Positions 6,177-13,386 of a stretch of 16,307 nucleotides of DNA are shown here, in pieces. The stretch spans positions 1 to 16,307 of the forward strand of contig CAMOUF010000199.1 of the NCBI GenBank assembly GCA_946626395.1, given 5' to 3'. Origin of the DNA: an uncultured Clostridia bacterium (GTDB lineage: Bacteria; Bacillota; Clostridia; Christensenellales; Aristaeellaceae). The notes beneath the pieces were generated by a model. That model ran no database searches and was not told where the DNA came from. It worked only from the letters and a program-made list of their open reading frames with translations. Positions within the stretch are counted from its first letter, which is position 1. Each line of letters starts with the position of its first letter. The position numbers and the translations under genes were made by a program.

Positions 6177-7343
6177 ATGTTTTCCCTTTTGCTGACAGTG
6201 ATCTATCTGGCGTTTATCAGCCTGGGGCTGCCGGATTCTCTCCTGGGCTCGGCCTGGCCGATCATGCGGGCGCAGTTCGGCGTGGAGCTGTCCTTTGCGG
6301 GCGTCATTTCCATGATCGTTTCCGGCGGCACCATCGTGTCCAGCCTGCTGTCGGAGAGGCTGACGAAAAAGCTGGGGGCCGGGCTGGTGACCGCCATCAG
6401 CGTGGGCATGACCGCGTTGGCGCTGTTTGGCTTCTCGGTTTCCTCCTCCCTGTGGATGATCTGCCTGTGGGCCGTTCCATACGGCCTGGGGGCCGGAGCG
6501 GTGGACGCGGCGCTGAACAATTATGTGGCCCTGCATTACACCTCCCGCCACATGAGCTGGCTCCATTGCTTTTGGGGGGTGGGCGCGTCCCTGAGCCCGT
6601 ATATCATGAGCGCTTGTCTTTCCCTGACGGGCCGGTGGGAAATGGGCTACCGCACCGTATCCATCGTGCAGGTAGCGCTGACGGCCCTGCTGTTTTTGAG
6701 CCTGCCCCTGTGGGCGGACAGCAGGAAAAGCGGCCAGAAAGCCGCTTCCTCCGCGCCGCTGCTGGGCCTGGGCGGGGCGCTGCGCATCCCCGGGGTGCCG
6801 TCCATCCTGCTGGCCTTCCTGGCTTACTGCGGCGCGGAAACCACCGCGGGCCTGTGGGCCAGCAGCTATCTGGTGGAGGCCCGGGGCATCGCTCCCCAAA
6901 CCGCGGCCAGCTTCGCTTCCCTGTTCTATTTGGGCATCACGGTGGGCCGGTTTCTCAACGGCTTTGTGGCGGATCGGCTGGGGGATAAAACCATGATCCG
7001 GATCGGCTCGGGGGTGATGGCCCTGGGCGCGGCGCTGATCCTGCTGCCCCTGCCCACTGACGCCTTTGCCCTGGCGGGGCTGGTGGTGTTCGGGCTGGGC
7101 TGCGCGCCAGTTTATCCTTCCATCATTCATTCCACTCCCGCCCATTTTGGCGCGGAAAACTCCCAGGCCATTATCGGCATTCAAATGGCCAGCGCCTATG
7201 TGGGCAGCACCTTTGTGCCGCCGCTGTTCGGGCTGCTGGCCAACGCCGTTTCCATCCGGCTGTATCCCGTTTATTTATTGCTGTTTCTGGGACTGCTCAC
7301 CCTGATGATCGAAAAAGTGAACCGCTTAAAGCCTGACGCTTAA
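6177..7343 (+). CDS. MFS permease
   Basis: The 388-residue membrane protein has about twelve hydrophobic segments in two halves split by a polar loop near residues 180-190 (WADSRKSGQKAA). The loop between segments 2 and 3 (SERLTKKLGAGL) is the degenerate MFS signature, and GAGAVDAALNNYVALHY followed by HCFWGVGASLSPYIM resembles the FucP/FHS-like and related sugar or drug permease branch. The substrate cannot be told. GAGGTG lies 6 nt before the ATG at 6177; a GTG at 6168 overlaps that Shine-Dalgarno and is less likely. Placed after an HPr-like gene with a cre-like site, a carbohydrate substrate is a reasonable guess, but a terminator separates the two. Confidence 0.9.
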   Translation: MFSLLLTVIYLAFISLGLPDSLLGSAWPIMRAQFGVELSFAGVISMIVSGGTIVSSLLSERLTKKLGAGLVTAISVGMTALALFGFSVSSSLWMICLWAVPYGLGAGAVDAALNNYVALHYTSRHMSWLHCFWGVGASLSPYIMSACLSLTGRWEMGYRTVSIVQVALTALLFLSLPLWADSRKSGQKAASSAPLLGLGGALRIPGVPSILLAFLAYCGAETTAGLWASSYLVEARGIAPQTAASFASLFYLGITVGRFLNGFVADRLGDKTMIRIGSGVMALGAALILLPLPTDAFALAGLVVFGLGCAPVYPSIIHSTPAHFGAENSQAIIGIQMASAYVGSTFVPPLFGLLANAVSIRLYPVYLLLFLGLLTLMIEKVNRLKPDA

Positions 7344-7350
7344 AAACAAA

Positions 7351-7397
7351 AGAGAACCGTGCTTCGCTTTCCCCATGCGAACCGGTTCTCTCTTTTT
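7351..7397. terminator. Bidirectional terminator between the MFS gene and the phosphoesterase gene
   Basis: AGAGAACCG (7351-7359) pairs with CGGTTCTCT (7383-7391), with an inner TTCGC/GCGAA stem. Five T follow on the + strand (7393-7397) and an A-rich stretch precedes (7342-7350), giving a U-tract on the other strand. Confidence 0.85.
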
Positions 7398-8271
7398 ATT
7401 CTTCCCTTTTCAGGGTGATCAGATGATACTGGGGCCTGGCTCCCAGCCGCACGGGCAGGCCCGAAACCCCTACGCCGTTGGAAACCAGGATATCGGCCCC
7501 CTGCTCATTGTACCAGCCGGAAAGAAATCGGTCGCCGTACAGGCTGGAAGAGAACAGCGCGTGGCCCGCCACCGTCACCTGGCCTCCGTGGGTATGGCCG
7601 CACAGGGCCAAATGATAAAACAGCCTGCCCGGCATTTCAAAGGTGTCCGGCAGCAGATCCGGCATGTGGGACACAAAGATGGAAAAATCCGCGTACCGGC
7701 CCATATCGGCAATGCGGGAACAATCCGGCTCCCCGCAGTAATAATCGTCCACGCCGGTAATGGCCAGCCGATGGCCCTCCCGTTCCAGCAGCACCCCATC
7801 GTTCAGCAAGGGAGTGATGCCGTCTTCCCGCATGGCGGCCAGGATTTTCTCTTTGTTCTCCTCCGGCAGCATCCGGTCATGGTTGCCCAGCACGGCCAGC
7901 ACCGCGATATTCGCCTGGAAATGAGGCTTTAATGCAAAGAATTCCAGCGCGCCGAAGGAATTGACTCCGTAATCTCCGCCCAGGATCACAATATCCGCGT
8001 GCAGGGCGTTGACCCGTTCCGCCAGGTCCCGCACCCGTTCCTCCGAATACAGGGGCCCATAATGAATGTCGGAGAGAAACACGATCCTCAGCCCGTCAAA
8101 TTCCAAAGGCAGCCGGGGGGACCAATACAGTTCCTCTTCCAGATCCAATTGGTTTGCCAAATAAAGGGGATAAAGGATGGGCCAGGGCGGCAGTTTCATC
8201 AGAAATCGCCCCAGCCCGTTGATTTCCTTGGGACGCTTCTTTTTTTCCCGGTCCAGCCGTTTCTTGCTCAT
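7396..8271 (-). CDS. Calcineurin-like metallophosphoesterase (YkuE/YaeI type)
   Basis: The 291-residue product carries every metal-ligand motif of the calcineurin-like superfamily in order: SDIHYG with D68 and H70, GGDYG with D100, GNHD (129-132), SHMPD with H202, and CGHTHGGQ with H226 and H228. GHTHGGQ and the overall length fit the membrane-associated YkuE/YaeI group. Instead of a clear N-terminal transmembrane helix it has a short basic lysine-rich start and a hydrophobic patch near 28-40, so it may be cytoplasmic or peripheral. The natural substrate is not known for this group. GGAAGGGG precedes the start. It has its own promoter and so is probably independent of the upstream GNAT gene. 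Confidence 0.9.
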   Translation of the reverse strand: MSKKRLDREKKKRPKEINGLGRFLMKLPPWPILYPLYLANQLDLEEELYWSPRLPLEFDGLRIVFLSDIHYGPLYSEERVRDLAERVNALHADIVILGGDYGVNSFGALEFFALKPHFQANIAVLAVLGNHDRMLPEENKEKILAAMREDGITPLLNDGVLLEREGHRLAITGVDDYYCGEPDCSRIADMGRYADFSIFVSHMPDLLPDTFEMPGRLFYHLALCGHTHGGQVTVAGHALFSSSLYGDRFLSGWYNEQGADILVSNGVGVSGLPVRLGARPQYHLITLKREE

Positions 8272-8301
8272 AGCGCTTCCCCTTCCTTTTTTCTCCTTTC
8301 C

Positions 8302-8330
8302 ATCATACCATATTCTCTTTCATTTCGCAA
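8302..8330 (-). promoter_or_regulatory. Sigma-A-type promoter of the phosphoesterase gene
   Basis: On the - strand TTGCGA (8325-8330) and TATGAT (8302-8307) are separated by 17 nt, about 30 nt before the start codon. Confidence 0.6.
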
Positions 8331-8405
8331 TCATAAGCTGATTTGAGTTCCTTGATCCAGACTCCTAAAAGCGAAGAAAGCCGTTCAATCTGCTGGGATG
8401 CCTTG

Positions 8406-8930
8406 TCAGCGTTCCTTCCTGTAGATCAGCATTCCGTTGCCATAAGGATCATCCTGCGCGCCCAATTCCTTTTTTACAAACCGATACCCATTCTTTTCCA
8501 GTACCTTCACAGACGCTTCGTTGCCGCGGATTACGCGCCCATCGATCGCTTTTATTTCAAAATGAGAAAACGCAATGCCCGACATGGCGTTCAGCAGTTC
8601 GGAAGCATATCCATGTCCGCGATGTTTTTGTCCGATGCAGTATCCAATTTCCGTTTGATCCATCTGTCCTTCCACTGCGCTGATCCCGGCGTCCCCGATC
8701 AATTCCCCTGTGTCCTTCAGTTCCGCGCCAAGCACATAAGGCAGCCGCTTTTCTTTTACGCATTCCCCAAAAAAGCGGATGGCCTCCAGCGCCTCTAACG
8801 CATCGGCATAGCTTTCATTGGGAAACCATTTTTGCACTTCTTTGTCCAGATGATTTTCATACAGCGCCTGGGCATCCCCCTCCTTGAGCGGCCGAATGAT
8901 CAGGCGCTCCGTTGCAAACAGCTTTTCCAT
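8406..8930 (-). CDS. GNAT-family N-acetyltransferase (RimJ/RimL-like)
   Basis: The 174-residue product begins with LFATERLIIRPLKEGDAQAL, the usual opening of RimJ/RimL-type acetyltransferases. It has the acetyl-CoA-binding QKHRGHGYASELL (101-113, R/QxxGxG/A) and the C-terminal GNEASVKVLEKNGYRF (136-151). It would transfer acetyl from acetyl-CoA to an amine, either a protein N-terminus or a small molecule; the acceptor is unknown. GGAGGTCAAGG lies immediately upstream of the ATG. Base composition is noticeably less GC-rich than in neighbours, and a phosphatase relic lies just upstream, which together may mark an older insertion or a decaying segment. Confidence 0.9.
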   Translation of the reverse strand: MEKLFATERLIIRPLKEGDAQALYENHLDKEVQKWFPNESYADALEALEAIRFFGECVKEKRLPYVLGAELKDTGELIGDAGISAVEGQMDQTEIGYCIGQKHRGHGYASELLNAMSGIAFSHFEIKAIDGRVIRGNEASVKVLEKNGYRFVKKELGAQDDPYGNGMLIYRKER

Positions 8931-9016
8931 CCTTGACCTCCGTTTCAGCCCAATTGTGGGAAGAACAGTTCTTTCATCGTTACACGTTCATTGCGGAAAG
9001 AAAGGGCTGCTGCCTG

Positions 9017-9172
9017 TTACGTATTTTTCATGCCCTTGTATTCCAGGCAGAGCATGGTCATATCGTCGAACTGCTCCGCGTCACCCACGAAGGAATCCGC
9101 CGCCTTGGCGGCAATCCGTTCGCTGTAGCTTCTCTTTCTCTGGCAGCGGTTTGCCTCACGCTCAGTACCCAT
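9017..9172 (-). pseudogene. Relic of a SpoIIE/RsbU-type PP2C serine phosphatase (C-terminus)
   Basis: The last 50 or so codons of this small frame read SERIAAKAADSFVGDAEQ then FDDMTMLCLEYKG. This is the characteristic end of SpoIIE-family phosphatases (consensus FxGDAxQFDDITML); the Asp pair is a metal ligand of the PP2C fold. The remaining 200 or more residues of a phosphatase domain are absent: upstream the sequence runs into unrelated AT-richer DNA with no start signal. It is therefore read as the remnant of a deleted gene. The identification rests on a short motif, so a chance match is not fully excluded. Confidence 0.6.
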
Positions 9173-9256
9173 TGAAAAGGGAATACCGTGCAGGAATATT
9201 CTACCAGAAATGGAGGACATAATCAATTGTTTTTTTGAAACATCCCGATGAACGAA

Positions 9257-9291
9257 AGGAACGCCCAGCGCATTTGACGGCGGACGTTCCT
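9257..9291 (-). terminator. Possible terminator of the SpoIID-like gene
   Basis: AGGAACG/CGTTCCT arms (9257-9263 and 9285-9291) form a 7-bp stem that can be extended with wobble pairs. On the - strand only a weak TTTCGTT tail follows. It lies 20 nt past the stop codon. Confidence 0.45.
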
Positions 9292-9310
9292 CTGAAAATG
9301 AACAGCGTTC

Positions 9311-10300
9311 TTATTCCCACAGCTTTTCCACGGTCACATCATGAAAGTAATATTTCACGATTTCCTCCGCCGTTTTTCCCTCCTCGGCCATGCCATAAGC
9401 GCCCCATTGGGGCATGCCAACCCCGTGGCCATAGCCTTTGCCGGACAGGGTCACCGTCCCGTTTTCCACATCAAGATCAGTGATCAGCGTGGAGCGGAAC
9501 CGGGTGGAATCCAGAGCCAGGCGCAGCTCCGGGGCAGACACGCTTTCCCCGTTGACCCGCAGCGTCACGGCCCGGCCGCTTTCGCCCTTCTCCCCCACCT
9601 CCAGGGATTCAATTTTTTGGATATCCTTGATCCCCAATTTTTTAAGAGCGTTGATGAATTCCGCTTCCAAAAAGCTGGCCTTCCATTCCCGGGCCTCCTG
9701 GGGGGCCTGGGCGCTTTCATGGCCCTGGGTCACTTTGGTGTAGCCCGGCTCCTGCCCGTCATAATGCAGCCCTTCCACGGCCCGCTCAGTGGCCCCGCCG
9801 GAATGGGCGTGGAACCAGGCGTAGGGCAGTTGGCCCTGATAGGACAGCACCAGCCCCTCCGTTTCCCGGACGGCCTGCTCCACCCGCTCGTTGACGCCGG
9901 TGGCGTCATAAGCCTGGGCTTCCTCGATATCCGTGGAAATATCCGCACCCTGATATTTGCTTTCCTTTTCCGTGCAGAATTTCAGCACGAAGGTGCGGGC
10001 CAGGATGGCCTGGGCCTTCAGGGCTTCCAGGGGCCAATCGTTTTTCATTTCCCCGGCCACCACCCCCAGCAGATAGGTTTCCAAATCCATTTCTTTTGTT
10101 TCTTCCTCGTCCACTTGATACACCTGGAGCATGGGGATGCCTTCTTCATTCAGCTTGAGCTTTTCCGGCAGGGGCGGCTTTTGCCGGGCTTGGGTGGTAT
10201 CCTGAATTTCCTCTTGTTTCTCCGCGCCGCCCTGGAGGCCGCATCCGGCAAACACCAGGCACAGCGCCATCATGGCAGTCAGGATCACGATTCTTTTCAT
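9311..10300 (-). CDS. SpoIID/LytB-domain lipoprotein
   Basis: The 329-residue product has a lipoprotein signal ending in LVFAGC (C20), a charged linker to about residue 60, then a SpoIID domain. ETYLLGVVAGEMKNDWPLEA places the expected catalytic glutamate at E84, as in the SpoIID lytic transglycosylases that cleave stem-less peptidoglycan glycan strands. AWFHAHSGGATE (161-172) and the terminal GKGYGHGVGMPQWGAYG are the other family hallmarks. It would act outside the membrane on the cell wall. Whether it is the true engulfment SpoIID or a vegetative paralogue is unclear: no sporulation neighbour and no sigma-E-like promoter is evident, and a Cys-anchored lipid signal is unusual for SpoIID itself. 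The start at 10300 has AAGGAGGAAGG upstream; an earlier in-frame ATG would bury that site. Confidence 0.9.
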   Translation of the reverse strand: MKRIVILTAMMALCLVFAGCGLQGGAEKQEEIQDTTQARQKPPLPEKLKLNEEGIPMLQVYQVDEEETKEMDLETYLLGVVAGEMKNDWPLEALKAQAILARTFVLKFCTEKESKYQGADISTDIEEAQAYDATGVNERVEQAVRETEGLVLSYQGQLPYAWFHAHSGGATERAVEGLHYDGQEPGYTKVTQGHESAQAPQEAREWKASFLEAEFINALKKLGIKDIQKIESLEVGEKGESGRAVTLRVNGESVSAPELRLALDSTRFRSTLITDLDVENGTVTLSGKGYGHGVGMPQWGAYGMAEEGKTAEEIVKYYFHDVTVEKLWE

Positions 10301-10387
10301 GTTTCCTTCCTCCTTTTCCATAGGGTCGTCCCCGGCGAAAAAAAGGATACAAGGAAATAACAGGAAAACAGCAGATAAACAGGCAGC

Positions 10388-10409
10388 AAAAAGGCCCGCT
10401 AAGCGGGCC
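10388..10409 (-). terminator. Intrinsic terminator of the lysine transporter operon
   Basis: On the - strand GGCCCGC (10403-10409) pairs with GCGGGCC (10393-10399) through a 3-nt loop, followed by five U (10388-10392). It lies 170 nt beyond the last stop because element B intervenes. Confidence 0.85.
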
Positions 10410-10428
10410 CTGTGATCATTTGCAGGGC

Positions 10429-10548
10429 ACTTTAAATCAGTTAGGAATGAGGAGTTAGAAGTGAGGAGTTAATAGTTTACGCTTTGCACATAAACAATTT
10501 TCAACTCCTAACTCCTCATTCCTCACTCCTCACTTAGTGATTTAAAGT
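10429..10548. repeat. Heptamer palindrome element B
   Basis: Perfect 11-nt terminal inverted repeats, ACTTTAAATCA at 10429-10439 and its complement at 10538-10548, enclose arms of 7-nt units (AGGAATG, AGGAGTT, AGAAGTG, AGGAGTT, then AATAGTT) and a complementary array on the right. Inner borders match element A (GGAGTTAATAGTT on the left, ACAATTTTCAACTCC on the right), but the core of about 16 nt is shorter and different. It lies between the ATPase stop codon and the operon terminator, in the same relative place as element A after lysA. Confidence 0.9.
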
Positions 10549-10579
10549 TTTCTATAAACGCCTGCCCAATCCTCTCCCA

Positions 10580-11323
10580 TTAAAGCTGCCTGGACAGCAC
10601 CCGCTTTAAAAACTCCTGGGTGCGGGGCATTTGGGGGGCGGTGAACAGTTCCTTGGGGCTGCTGTCCTCCAGGATCCCGCCGCCGTCCATGAACAGCACG
10701 CGGCTGGCCACGTCCCGGGCGAAGCTCATTTCATGGGTCACGATCAGCATGGTCATGCCGCCGTGGGCCAGGTCCTGCATCACTCCCAGCACCTCCCCCA
10801 CCATTTCGGGGTCCAAAGCGGAGGTGGGCTCGTCAAAGAGCAATATTTCCGGCTCCATGCACAGGGCCCGGGCGATGGCCACCCGCTGCTTCTGCCCGCC
10901 GGAAAGCTGGGCGGGGCGGGCGTTGCGATAGGCCGCCATGCCCACCTTTTCCAGGTATTCCATGGCCCGCTTTTCCGCTTCCGGGCGCTTCACCTTAAGC
11001 ACCTGCATCTGCCCCAGCACGCAGTTTTCCATCACGTTGTGATTGCTGAACAGATTAAAGGACTGAAATACCATGCCCACCTTGGAGTGGTACAGGGTGC
11101 GCTTCCATTGGGTTTCCGCGTTTTTCCCGTGGAACAGGATCTCCCCCTGGGTGGGCTGCTCCAGGAAATTGATGCAGCGCAGCAGGGTGCTTTTGCCGGA
11201 GCCGGAGGAGCCGATGACGCAGATGACCTCGCCGCTGTTCACGGTAAAATCAATATCCTTGAGCACCTCATGGGTGCCGAAGCTCTTGGAAAGGTGGCTG
11301 ACCTGCAAAATCGTTTCTCCCAT
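10580..11323 (-). CDS. Amino-acid ABC transporter ATPase (probably lysine)
   Basis: The 247-residue ATPase powers the importer and has all motifs in order: Walker A GSSGSGKS (38-45), Q-loop Q87 in FQSFNLF, signature LSGGQ (140-144), Walker B ILLFDEP with D164-E165, and the switch H197 in VTHEM. It belongs to the GlnQ/HisP polar amino-acid group. Start: ATG at 11323, one nt past the permease stop and 9 nt after AGGAGG, gives the normal N-terminus (ILQVSHLSKSFG); an upstream ATG would sit inside the permease. It is the last gene of a binding protein-permease-ATPase operon controlled by a lysine riboswitch, which is the reason for assigning lysine. Confidence 0.93.
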   Translation of the reverse strand: MGETILQVSHLSKSFGTHEVLKDIDFTVNSGEVICVIGSSGSGKSTLLRCINFLEQPTQGEILFHGKNAETQWKRTLYHSKVGMVFQSFNLFSNHNVMENCVLGQMQVLKVKRPEAEKRAMEYLEKVGMAAYRNARPAQLSGGQKQRVAIARALCMEPEILLFDEPTSALDPEMVGEVLGVMQDLAHGGMTMLIVTHEMSFARDVASRVLFMDGGGILEDSSPKELFTAPQMPRTQEFLKRVLSRQL

Positions 11324-11324
11324 T

Positions 11325-12170
11325 TCAGCCTTCCTCCTTTCCCTGCCGGGTTTCCTTGTGGGTTTCATCAAAGGGCGTGCCCCGATCCGGGTAACTATAG
11401 GTGCCCGCGGTCATGGTCAGGGCGTCCTCCTGCACCAGCTCATAATTGCTGGAGCCGTCCATTTTCCTTTCCACCCACCTGAGCAGGAAGGAGGAAAGCA
11501 GCGTCATGGTCAGATACCCCACCATTTCCACCGTGGCGGAGGGGAAATACAGATAGCTGGCCCCCACAGCGGCCCGGTGAGCGGAGAAGAATTCCGGGAA
11601 GCCGATGATGAACATGACGGAGGTATCCTTCACGTTGATGATGAAGTTATTGCCGATTTGCGGAATGATATTGCGCACCGCCTGGGGCAGGATCACATGG
11701 ATCATGCTCTGCCAATGGGTCATGCCGATGGCCGTGGCCCCCTCGGTCTGCCCCTTGTCCACGGAAATGATGCCGCCGCGGACGGACTCGGCCATGTACG
11801 CGCCGGTGTTGATGGACACCACCACGATGCTGACCAGCCAGATAGAGGTGAACTTCACGGCGTTATTGGTAAAGTATGGCAGGCCGTAATAGAAAAACAC
11901 CGCCTGGAGCACCATGGGCGTGCCCCGGAACACCTCCACATACACCCGGATGATCACCCGGATCAGCCGCAGGAAAAAGCGCTTCACCACGTTATCCTTC
12001 TTGGAATAGGGAATGGTGTTCAGCACGCCGCAGATAAGGCCAATCAGGCAGCCGATCAGCGTGGCCACCAGGGCCAGGATCAGCGTATTTTTCATGCCGG
12101 TCAGGTAGGACGCCCCGTATTTTCCCCAGAGCTTGACCACGTCTGCCCATAGCTGCGCAAACCTGTTCAT
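11325..12170 (-). CDS. Amino-acid ABC transporter permease (probably lysine)
   Basis: The 281-residue membrane component has about five transmembrane segments of the HisM/GlnP type, the early pore segment FRGTPMVLQAVFFYYGLP, and the EAA loop EGATAIGMTHWQSMIHVILPQA (about 143-164) that contacts the ATPase. Only one permease gene is present, so it would act as a homodimer. The C-terminal 40 residues are an unusually long polar tail (from about 235) compared with typical members of some 220-230 residues. The downstream ATPase starts one nt after its stop. Upstream, an 88-nt gap with a strong stem-loop separates it from the binding-protein gene. Confidence 0.92.
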   Translation of the reverse strand: MNRFAQLWADVVKLWGKYGASYLTGMKNTLILALVATLIGCLIGLICGVLNTIPYSKKDNVVKRFFLRLIRVIIRVYVEVFRGTPMVLQAVFFYYGLPYFTNNAVKFTSIWLVSIVVVSINTGAYMAESVRGGIISVDKGQTEGATAIGMTHWQSMIHVILPQAVRNIIPQIGNNFIINVKDTSVMFIIGFPEFFSAHRAAVGASYLYFPSATVEMVGYLTMTLLSSFLLRWVERKMDGSSNYELVQEDALTMTAGTYSYPDRGTPFDETHKETRQGKEEG

Positions 12171-12202
12171 TCCAGTTGTCTTCCTTTCTTGATGGATAGG
12201 AT

Positions 12203-12233
12203 ACGCCTGGATGGGACGGGCCCACCCAGGCGT
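12203..12233 (-). other. Intercistronic stem-loop between binding protein and permease
   Basis: ACGCCTGG and CCAGGCGT (12203-12210 and 12226-12233) with an inner TGGG/CCCA make a strong hairpin. On the transcribed - strand there is no U-tract after it, so it more likely protects the upstream mRNA end, which would raise binding protein relative to the membrane parts, than terminates. Confidence 0.7.
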
Positions 12234-12258
12234 TGTTTTATTATTGGCTTGAAGGCAA

Positions 12259-13116
12259 TCAGTTCATCATGGGCTGAATGGCGATGGCCTGGGCCATCAT
12301 GGCGTTGAAATCGTCCGCGGTCATCTGGGACAGCACGGCGTCGATGGCTTCCTTCAAGGCCGTGTTGCCCTTCATCAGGGACACGCCAATGTTCACGTTC
12401 TCCGCCCGTTCCTGTTCGGTGAACTGGAAATCGCCCTCAGTGCCGGAGAAGTCCAGGATCACCATATCGGGATAAGCGGCCACAGCGCCCTGGGCGGTGG
12501 GCATATCAGTGCAGATGAAGTCCACGGTGCCGGTTTCCAGGGCCATCAGCATGGCAGGGGCGGTCTCCGCGGCGGTCATGATGTTGGCGCCGGTGATCTG
12601 GGGCAGGCAGGTGTCATACCAGATGGTGGCGATCTGCGCGGTGCAGCTGCCGCCCTTGAGGTCGCTCAGGCCCTTGGCCTGGGCAAAGGCGCTGCCCTGC
12701 TTGGTCAGGCAAACGATGGTGGCGTAGAAGTAGGGGCCTGCAAAGTCCACCTGCTCCGCCCGTTCGGCGGTCATGGACTGGCCGGCGATCACGGCGTCAA
12801 AGGTGCCGGTCTGCACGCCGGGCACCAGAGAATCCCAGTCAGACTGGAACACTTCCAGTTTCCAGCCGTTGGCTTCGCAAATCTTCTTGGCGATCATCAC
12901 ATCGTAGCCGTTGGCATAGGAGCCGGGCACGTTGCTGATGGGCACAGCGCCGTTGCTGTCATCGCTCTGGGTCCAGTTGTAAGGCGCGTAAGCGCATTCC
13001 ATAGCAATGGTCAGCACCCCGTCCTCCACGCCGGTGGGCACATCCTGGGCCAGGGCAGCGGCGTTCAGCGACAGAGCCAGCATCAGCGCAGTCAGCAGAG
13101 CAAAGAACTTCTTCAT
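12259..13116 (-). CDS. Amino-acid ABC transporter substrate-binding protein (probably lysine)
   Basis: The 285-residue protein has a Sec signal (MKKFFALLTALMLALSLNAAALAQ) followed by a periplasmic-binding-protein type 2 fold: VLTIAMECAYAPYNWTQ near 34-50, YANGYDVMIAKKICE, and DAVIAGQSMTAERAEQVDF, all typical of the polar amino-acid family. The signal ends in ALA-Q with no lipobox cysteine, unlike most binding proteins of monoderm bacteria, so anchoring is unexplained. Start: ATG at 13116 has AAGGAGG 8 nt upstream; the frame stays open to 13167, but that extension would be the riboswitch terminator hairpin. The lysine riboswitch directly upstream is the basis for the proposed substrate. Confidence 0.92.
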   Translation of the reverse strand: MKKFFALLTALMLALSLNAAALAQDVPTGVEDGVLTIAMECAYAPYNWTQSDDSNGAVPISNVPGSYANGYDVMIAKKICEANGWKLEVFQSDWDSLVPGVQTGTFDAVIAGQSMTAERAEQVDFAGPYFYATIVCLTKQGSAFAQAKGLSDLKGGSCTAQIATIWYDTCLPQITGANIMTAAETAPAMLMALETGTVDFICTDMPTAQGAVAAYPDMVILDFSGTEGDFQFTEQERAENVNIGVSLMKGNTALKEAIDAVLSQMTADDFNAMMAQAIAIQPMMN

Positions 13117-13137
13117 GATCAATTCCTCCTTCAAATT

Positions 13138-13177
13138 AAAAAACAGACGGGAATGGGCAAACGCCATTCACCGCCTG
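13138..13177 (-). terminator. Riboswitch-controlled intrinsic terminator
   Basis: On the - strand CAGGCGG-T-GAATGG (13177 down to 13164) pairs with CCATTCCCGTCTG (13156 to 13144), followed by TTTTTT (13143-13138). It sits between the lysine aptamer and the AAGGAGG of the binding-protein gene and is the expected off-switch of the expression platform. Confidence 0.85.
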
Positions 13178-13195
13178 ACATGATCTGTATAGGCT

Positions 13196-13360
13196 GAATA
13201 GCGCTCCATGGGAAACCCCATGACAGTCAGAAACATATTCTCTTTCTGACCAACGCGGCCCCTTGCCTGGAACACGCGTTTCGGCGGCCTTCCCTTTCCC
13301 GCGGGTTCCCTGCCCCGGCCGGGCTCCCCCGCGCTACTTTTGTCAGCCGCGCCTCTATTC
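13196..13360 (-). ncRNA. Lysine riboswitch (L box) aptamer
   Basis: All conserved blocks of the lysine aptamer are readable on the - strand. P1 is GAATAG (13360-13355) with CTATTC (13201-13196). The first block AGAGGCGCGG...AAAAGTA (13356-13335) parallels AGAGGTGCG...AAGAGTA of Bacillus lysC. GCCGCCGAAACGCG (13288-13275) holds the invariant CCGAA. An 8-bp helix GTCAGAAA/TTTCTGAC (13250-13226) comes next, then CTGTCATGGGG...GCGCTATTC (13226-13196), which matches the GGCTGTCA...GGGCTATC 3' block. Length (165 nt) fits the class. A small 5'-terminal hairpin (13362-13379) precedes it. Lysine binding should favour the terminator at 13138-13177 and shut the transporter off. Confidence 0.9.
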
Positions 13361-13386
13361 CGTTCCGGCTGCCCGGAACAAATATC

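Larger units (their letters stand above)
8931..9310. other. Stretch without an intact gene
   Basis: Apart from the phosphatase relic and a stem-loop at 9257-9291, no gene is supported here. No convincing promoter for the GNAT gene was found. Confidence 0.6.

Noticed and set aside
6108..7184. 358-codon - strand open frame opposite the MFS gene
   Set aside because: It is a shadow frame with repetitive Gln/Gly/Arg composition. The + strand frame shows real transmembrane segments.
8290..8405. Possible 3' end of a small gene on the - strand (peptide with QQIERLSSLLGVWIKELKS)
   Set aside because: It looks protein-like, but it overlaps the end of the GNAT gene out of frame, has no start signal, and its last codons overlap a good promoter for the phosphoesterase.
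9341..10360. 339-codon + strand open frame opposite the SpoIID gene
   Set aside because: It is a shadow of a gene with clear catalytic motifs and a lipoprotein signal.
11073..12152. 359-codon + strand open frame opposite the ABC transporter
   Set aside because: It is antisense to the permease and ATPase, whose motifs are complete, and its product is His/Asp-rich without a domain.
13117..13167. N-terminal extension of the binding protein
   Set aside because: Those codons would be the riboswitch terminator hairpin and Shine-Dalgarno; the signal peptide begins at the ATG at 13116.
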